Of a DNA stretch of 64,000 nucleotides, positions 61,135 to 64,000 are shown one piece after another (position 1 is the first letter of the stretch; every line of letters begins with the position of its first letter). Origin of the DNA: Bacteroidota bacterium (GTDB taxonomy: Bacteria; Bacteroidota; Bacteroidia; Chitinophagales; Chitinophagaceae); assembly GCA_016868815.1 (NCBI GenBank), contig VGFQ01000012.1:1-64000 (forward strand), written 5' to 3'. Under the pieces are notes generated by a model that did not search any database, had not been told where the DNA came from, and saw only the letters and a list, made by a program, of their open reading frames with translations. The position numbers and the translations under genes are program-made.

Positions 61135-62322
61135 ATGCAAGGCAGTAAATTTCACATGCTCATCCTCCTGTCGGGGCTGATGGGTCTCACAGGCTGTAAA
61201 GACCTCGGCAAGATGTTCTCACAATCCGGCGAAGAGCAAGAAAAGCGCAGCGCGCTAAAAGGATATCCCTCTGATGAAGATTTTACCGATAGCCTGGATG
61301 GAAAGCCAATCAGGATCTATGAGTTGCGAAACAGTAGTGGCACGCGTGTCTTGCTGAGTAACTATGGCGCGCGCGTGATAGGGGTATGGCTCCCGGATGC
61401 GAAAGGAGCCATGACAGATGTGTGCCTGGGGATGGGCAGCTCGGCCGACTACCTAAATCCAGGAGCTAAGTTTTTCGGGTCTGTTATCGGTCGCTTTGCC
61501 AACAGGATCGCAAAAGGAGGGTTTACACTTGACGGGGTCTACTATACCCTCGATCAGAATAATGGGCCCAATAGCCTCCACGGCGGGCGCACCGGCTTCC
61601 ATAGCAGGGTATGGGAAAGTGCTCAGGTGGGCAGCGATAAGATCATTTTCAGCCTTGTATCCCCTGATGGGGAGGAAGGCTATCCTGGGAACCTGCTGGT
61701 ATCTGTGACATACCAAATGATGGTAGACAATTCGCTGAACATCGAGTACGCGGCTACTTGTGATGCGCGTACTGTGTTGAATCTAACCAACCATGCATTC
61801 TGGAACCTGAACGGAGAGGGTAGTGGAGATATCCTGGGACATGAGATGATGATTGCGTCTACCCGGTTTACGCCCATCGATAGCAATCTAATCCCTACCG
61901 GTATAGAACCTGTTGCAGGCACGCCCCTAGATTTTTCTACACCGGCTCCCATTGGGCAGCGGATTGGACAGGACCATCCACAGCTCCTGCATGGCAAAGG
62001 GTATGACCATAACTTTATCCTTAACGGGCGTTCTGACTCCCTGCCCCGGTTGGCAGCCAGGGTACGGGGCAACAAGTCGGGTATAGTCATGGAAGTCCTC
62101 ACAGATCAGCCTGGCATCCAGTTCTACAGCGGCAACTTCATGAAAGGAGCCCAAACCCTCAAGAGCGGTGCGAAGGATGACTTCCGGACAGCCTTCTGCT
62201 TGGAGACCCAGCATTTCCCTGACTCCCCCAACAGGCCTGAGTTTCCGTCTACCGTCCTAGAGGCGGGGGAACGGTTTCATAGTACTACCCTCTACCGTTT
62301 TCGGATAGAAAAAGCACCCTAG
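61135..62322 (+). CDS. galM: Aldose 1-epimerase (mutarotase) with lipoprotein signal
   Basis: 395 residues from the ATG at 61135, which gives a lipoprotein leader with lipobox LTGC (Cys near residue 21); a TTG and an ATG 10 to 12 codons upstream would spoil it. GalM fold: NYGARVIGVWLPD near 78-90, FGSVIGRFANRIAKGGFTLDG near 118-138, the catalytic histidine in LTNHAFWNLNG near 220-230 and the glutamate in CLETQHFPDSPN near 357-368. It interconverts alpha- and beta-hexoses. The lipoprotein anchor puts it outside the cytoplasm, where it would prepare sugar for uptake. It pairs with galK. Confidence 0.9.
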   Translation: MQGSKFHMLILLSGLMGLTGCKDLGKMFSQSGEEQEKRSALKGYPSDEDFTDSLDGKPIRIYELRNSSGTRVLLSNYGARVIGVWLPDAKGAMTDVCLGMGSSADYLNPGAKFFGSVIGRFANRIAKGGFTLDGVYYTLDQNNGPNSLHGGRTGFHSRVWESAQVGSDKIIFSLVSPDGEEGYPGNLLVSVTYQMMVDNSLNIEYAATCDARTVLNLTNHAFWNLNGEGSGDILGHEMMIASTRFTPIDSNLIPTGIEPVAGTPLDFSTPAPIGQRIGQDHPQLLHGKGYDHNFILNGRSDSLPRLAARVRGNKSGIVMEVLTDQPGIQFYSGNFMKGAQTLKSGAKDDFRTAFCLETQHFPDSPNRPEFPSTVLEAGERFHSTTLYRFRIEKAP

Positions 62323-62350
62323 TCTCCAGCATCCTGGTGAAGTATAGCCA

Positions 62351-62384
62351 AGGCCGCCCGTATATGGAGGGCCTTTGTCTTTCT
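62351..62384 (+). terminator. Possible rho-independent terminator after galM
   Basis: AAGGCC (62351-62356), a 14-base loop, and GGCCTT (62371-62376), followed by a T-rich run to 62384. The stem is only six pairs, so this is a weak candidate. Confidence 0.35.
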
Positions 62385-62419
62385 GTATATTCCTATCTTG
62401 AATGATAAACAGAAAGTAG

Positions 62420-63379
62420 ATGGCTGATGTTTTGAGCAGGAGGGAGCTACTTTGCCACACGGCCTTGCTGGCAGCGGGTTCTGCCCTCCCCGAATCCTTG
62501 TGGGCCTTGGCCGCTACGGCCCGGCGCAGTCGCATCATCGACATCCACCAGCACCAGCATTACCATGGCTGGACGGACGAGCAGATGATGGCGCACCAGG
62601 ACGCGATGGGCATTGGACGTACCATCCTGCTGCCAGCGGGAAGTCCGGTCGAGACGGCTTCCACTCATTTTGGAAAGTCGAATGGGCTGGCTGCCAGGGC
62701 TGGCGGGAACGCGGCCTGCTATGCTTTCGCCCAGCAACATCCCGACCGATATCTTTTTGGCGCTTGTGAAGTGCCTGACCTCTCGGGTGCTGTGGCAGAG
62801 ATAGAGAAGTACCTCAAGCTGGGTGCCGTCGTCATTGGCGAGCTCAAGTTTGAGGTGGCCTGCGATGCGCCGGAGATGCAGCGCATCTATCAACTTGCCC
62901 AGGCATATGAAGTGCCCGTCCTCATGCATTGGGAACATATGAAGTACAACCTGGGGTTCGACCGTTTCCATCGTATGCTGGAGAAGTATCCCCGGGTGAA
63001 CTTTATTGGACATGCTGTCACCTGGTGGGCCAATGTCGACAAAAACCATCTCGACCAATCAGTCATGTATCCAAAAGGGCCAGTCTCACCGGGTGGATGG
63101 ACAGACCGGCTGCTGCTTGATTATCCAAATCTTTACGGCGACCTCTCGGCTGGCTCTGGTCTGAACGCCATCCTGCGAGACCTCGAACAGGCCCGCGACT
63201 TCCTGGAGCGGCATCAGGACAAGCTGCTCTACGGGAGCGACTGCGCGGACCTGCATGGACAGGCATCACAGGGCTGCACAGGCGCACAGACACTGCAGAA
63301 GATTCACGAACTTGCCACCTCGCGCCGCATGTTTAAGAAAATACTGTATCAAAACGCTGAAAAACTGTTCAGGCTGTGA
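62420..63379 (+). CDS. Amidohydrolase_2 family protein with Tat-like signal
   Basis: 319 residues. The N-terminus has a twin-arginine-like motif (LSRRELLCHTALLAAG) and a hydrophobic stretch ending in WALAA, so export is likely. The TIM-barrel metal-dependent hydrolase shows IDIHQHQHYHG near 40-50 in the place of the HxH metal motif, a histidine in VLMHWEH near 172-178, FIGHAVTWW near 195-203 and the catalytic Asp in LYGSDCADLHG near 273-283. Substrate is unknown. Its stop overlaps a GTG start of the next gene (GTGA at 63376-63379), so the two are probably coupled. Confidence 0.82.
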   Translation: MADVLSRRELLCHTALLAAGSALPESLWALAATARRSRIIDIHQHQHYHGWTDEQMMAHQDAMGIGRTILLPAGSPVETASTHFGKSNGLAARAGGNAACYAFAQQHPDRYLFGACEVPDLSGAVAEIEKYLKLGAVVIGELKFEVACDAPEMQRIYQLAQAYEVPVLMHWEHMKYNLGFDRFHRMLEKYPRVNFIGHAVTWWANVDKNHLDQSVMYPKGPVSPGGWTDRLLLDYPNLYGDLSAGSGLNAILRDLEQARDFLERHQDKLLYGSDCADLHGQASQGCTGAQTLQKIHELATSRRMFKKILYQNAEKLFRL

Positions 63380-64000
63380 ATCCACTCATCTCCCCCCGTC
63401 TGCATCTGTCCAAAGCCTCAGTGCGTATTGCAGCCATCGTGGCATTGGTTGGCTTGTGCTGGATGCTGGCCTGCGAGGACGGGTCAAAGGCTGGCCGGTA
63501 TGAAGGACCTCGTTCTGCAGAGGCGTCTATGGCTACATTCCGCTTTGCTGACTCATCTATCCATTCGGAGGTATTTGCGGCAGAGCCTTTTGTGGTGGAT
63601 CCCGTCTCCATGGAATTCGATGAAGAGGGGAACGCGTGGGTTGTTGGTATGCTCGACGCCTATAAGCCTGACAGCGTCAAAGGTCGGGGTCGCATCGTGC
63701 GACTGGCAGACCTCAATGCGGATGGGCGCGCGGATACGGCCATCGTTTTTGCCGACAGCCTGCGGGAGGCTACGTCTGTCCTCCCCTGGCAGGGGGGATT
63801 GTTCGTGGCCGCAGCACCGAATATTCTCTTTTTTCGCGACAACGACGGAGATGGCCGGGCAGAGCAGAGAGACACTGTCTTTTCCGGCTTCTTCAACCGC
63901 AATGAAGAAGCACAGATCACCAATCTGCGGTTTGGTGTCGACAACTGGATCTATGCCAACAATAACGGGCAGGCAGGGGATATCTCTTACCGGAAAGGAA
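63376..64000 (+). CDS. Membrane-bound dehydrogenase-like lipoprotein (TIGR02604-type N-terminus), partial
   Basis: The 208 codons seen start with GTG, overlapping the amidohydrolase stop by four bases, and run off the window. A lipoprotein leader ends in WMLACED (Cys near residue 36). The mature part, FAAEPFVVDPVSMEFDEEGN, then GRGRIVRLADLNADGRADT and NLRFGVDNWIYANNNGQ, matches the N-terminal six-bladed-propeller domain of putative membrane-bound dehydrogenases that in many species carry a C-terminal haem-binding module. Such proteins are abundant in Planctomycetes and Bacteroidota and are linked to sugar breakdown. The C-terminus is not visible, so the haem part is unproven. An ATG later in the frame would lose the signal. 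Confidence 0.75.
   Translation, partial: MNPLISPRLHLSKASVRIAAIVALVGLCWMLACEDGSKAGRYEGPRSAEASMATFRFADSSIHSEVFAAEPFVVDPVSMEFDEEGNAWVVGMLDAYKPDSVKGRGRIVRLADLNADGRADTAIVFADSLREATSVLPWQGGLFVAAAPNILFFRDNDGDGRAEQRDTVFSGFFNRNEEAQITNLRFGVDNWIYANNNGQAGDISYRKG

Noticed and set aside
1..64000. CRISPR arrays, tRNA or rRNA genes, insertion sequences, prophage
   Set aside because: Read for these on both strands in gaps; no regular repeats, cloverleaf-like runs, transposase or integrase motifs were recognised. A covariance-model search would be decisive for small RNAs.

Overview
The window is chromosomal DNA from a member of the Bacteroidota, probably a G+C-rich lineage near Chitinophagia/Saprospiria (the lineage is inference). 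The evidence is a full-length SprA translocon (type IX secretion) directly after ruvA, a TPR/PD40/carboxypeptidase-regulatory/OmpA protein with the layout of PorE, a DUF3467 protein, a short AMP nucleosidase, and several promoters of the Bacteroidota type. Three of those promoters read TTG, 20 bases, then TAnnTTTG. No rRNA, tRNA, CRISPR array, insertion sequence or prophage was recognised. Gene density is very high, with many 4-base stop/start overlaps.

Layout. 1-3214: two LuxR-type response regulators on the + strand flank a strikingly AT-rich three-gene cassette on the - strand (7TM protein, histidine kinase, response regulator) that looks acquired. 3254-12154: photolyase, two futalosine-pathway menaquinone genes (mqnB, mqnD), two tandem 6-pyruvoyl-tetrahydropterin-synthase-like genes plus folE, fabD, an acetyltransferase, a TlpA-like thioredoxin, a trans-sulfuration PLP enzyme and fabH. 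12228-20302: ruvA-sprA. 20314-30649 (mostly - strand): SDR, alpha/beta hydrolase, DUF4105 membrane protein, a lipoprotein, guaB, dprA, the PorE-like gene, queE, folD. 30737-33606: a translationally coupled pair of predicted outer-membrane proteins, the second carrying ComEA-like helix-hairpin-helix repeats before a beta-barrel-like body. 33603-37747: DUF3467, radC, prs, rplY, pth, FAH-family hydrolase. 37919-40615: a malonate module (malonyl-CoA synthetase plus MadL/MadM transporter). 40640-40960: decayed remains of a CBM9-like gene. 40963-50876: queA, a duplicated ABC ATPase, AMP nucleosidase, a stand-alone HsdR_N protein, a tdk-ccmB-ccmC-ccmD-gdh run, a conserved hypothetical and the Kdo transferase. 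50959-58216: a seven-gene nucleotide-sugar operon (DegT aminotransferase, two UDP-sugar dehydrogenases, a UXS-like decarboxylase, rmlB, rmlC, rmlD). 58268-64000: OsmC protein, O-succinylhomoserine-sulfhydrylase-like enzyme, galK, lipoprotein galM, an amidohydrolase, and the start of a membrane-bound-dehydrogenase-like lipoprotein cut by the window edge.

How the genes may work together. MatB/MadLM, FabD and FabH could connect imported malonate to fatty-acid synthesis. folE, the PTPS/QueD paralogues, queE and queA cover part of queuosine (or tetrahydropterin) synthesis. SprA and the PorE-like protein belong to secretion and the cell envelope. The sugar operon makes UDP-uronate, UDP-pentose and dTDP-rhamnose precursors for surface polysaccharide, beside the Kdo transferase of lipid A core assembly. 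The most interesting uncharacterised element is the coupled outer-membrane pair at 30737-33606. The clearest relic is the CBM9-like pseudogene between madM and queA.
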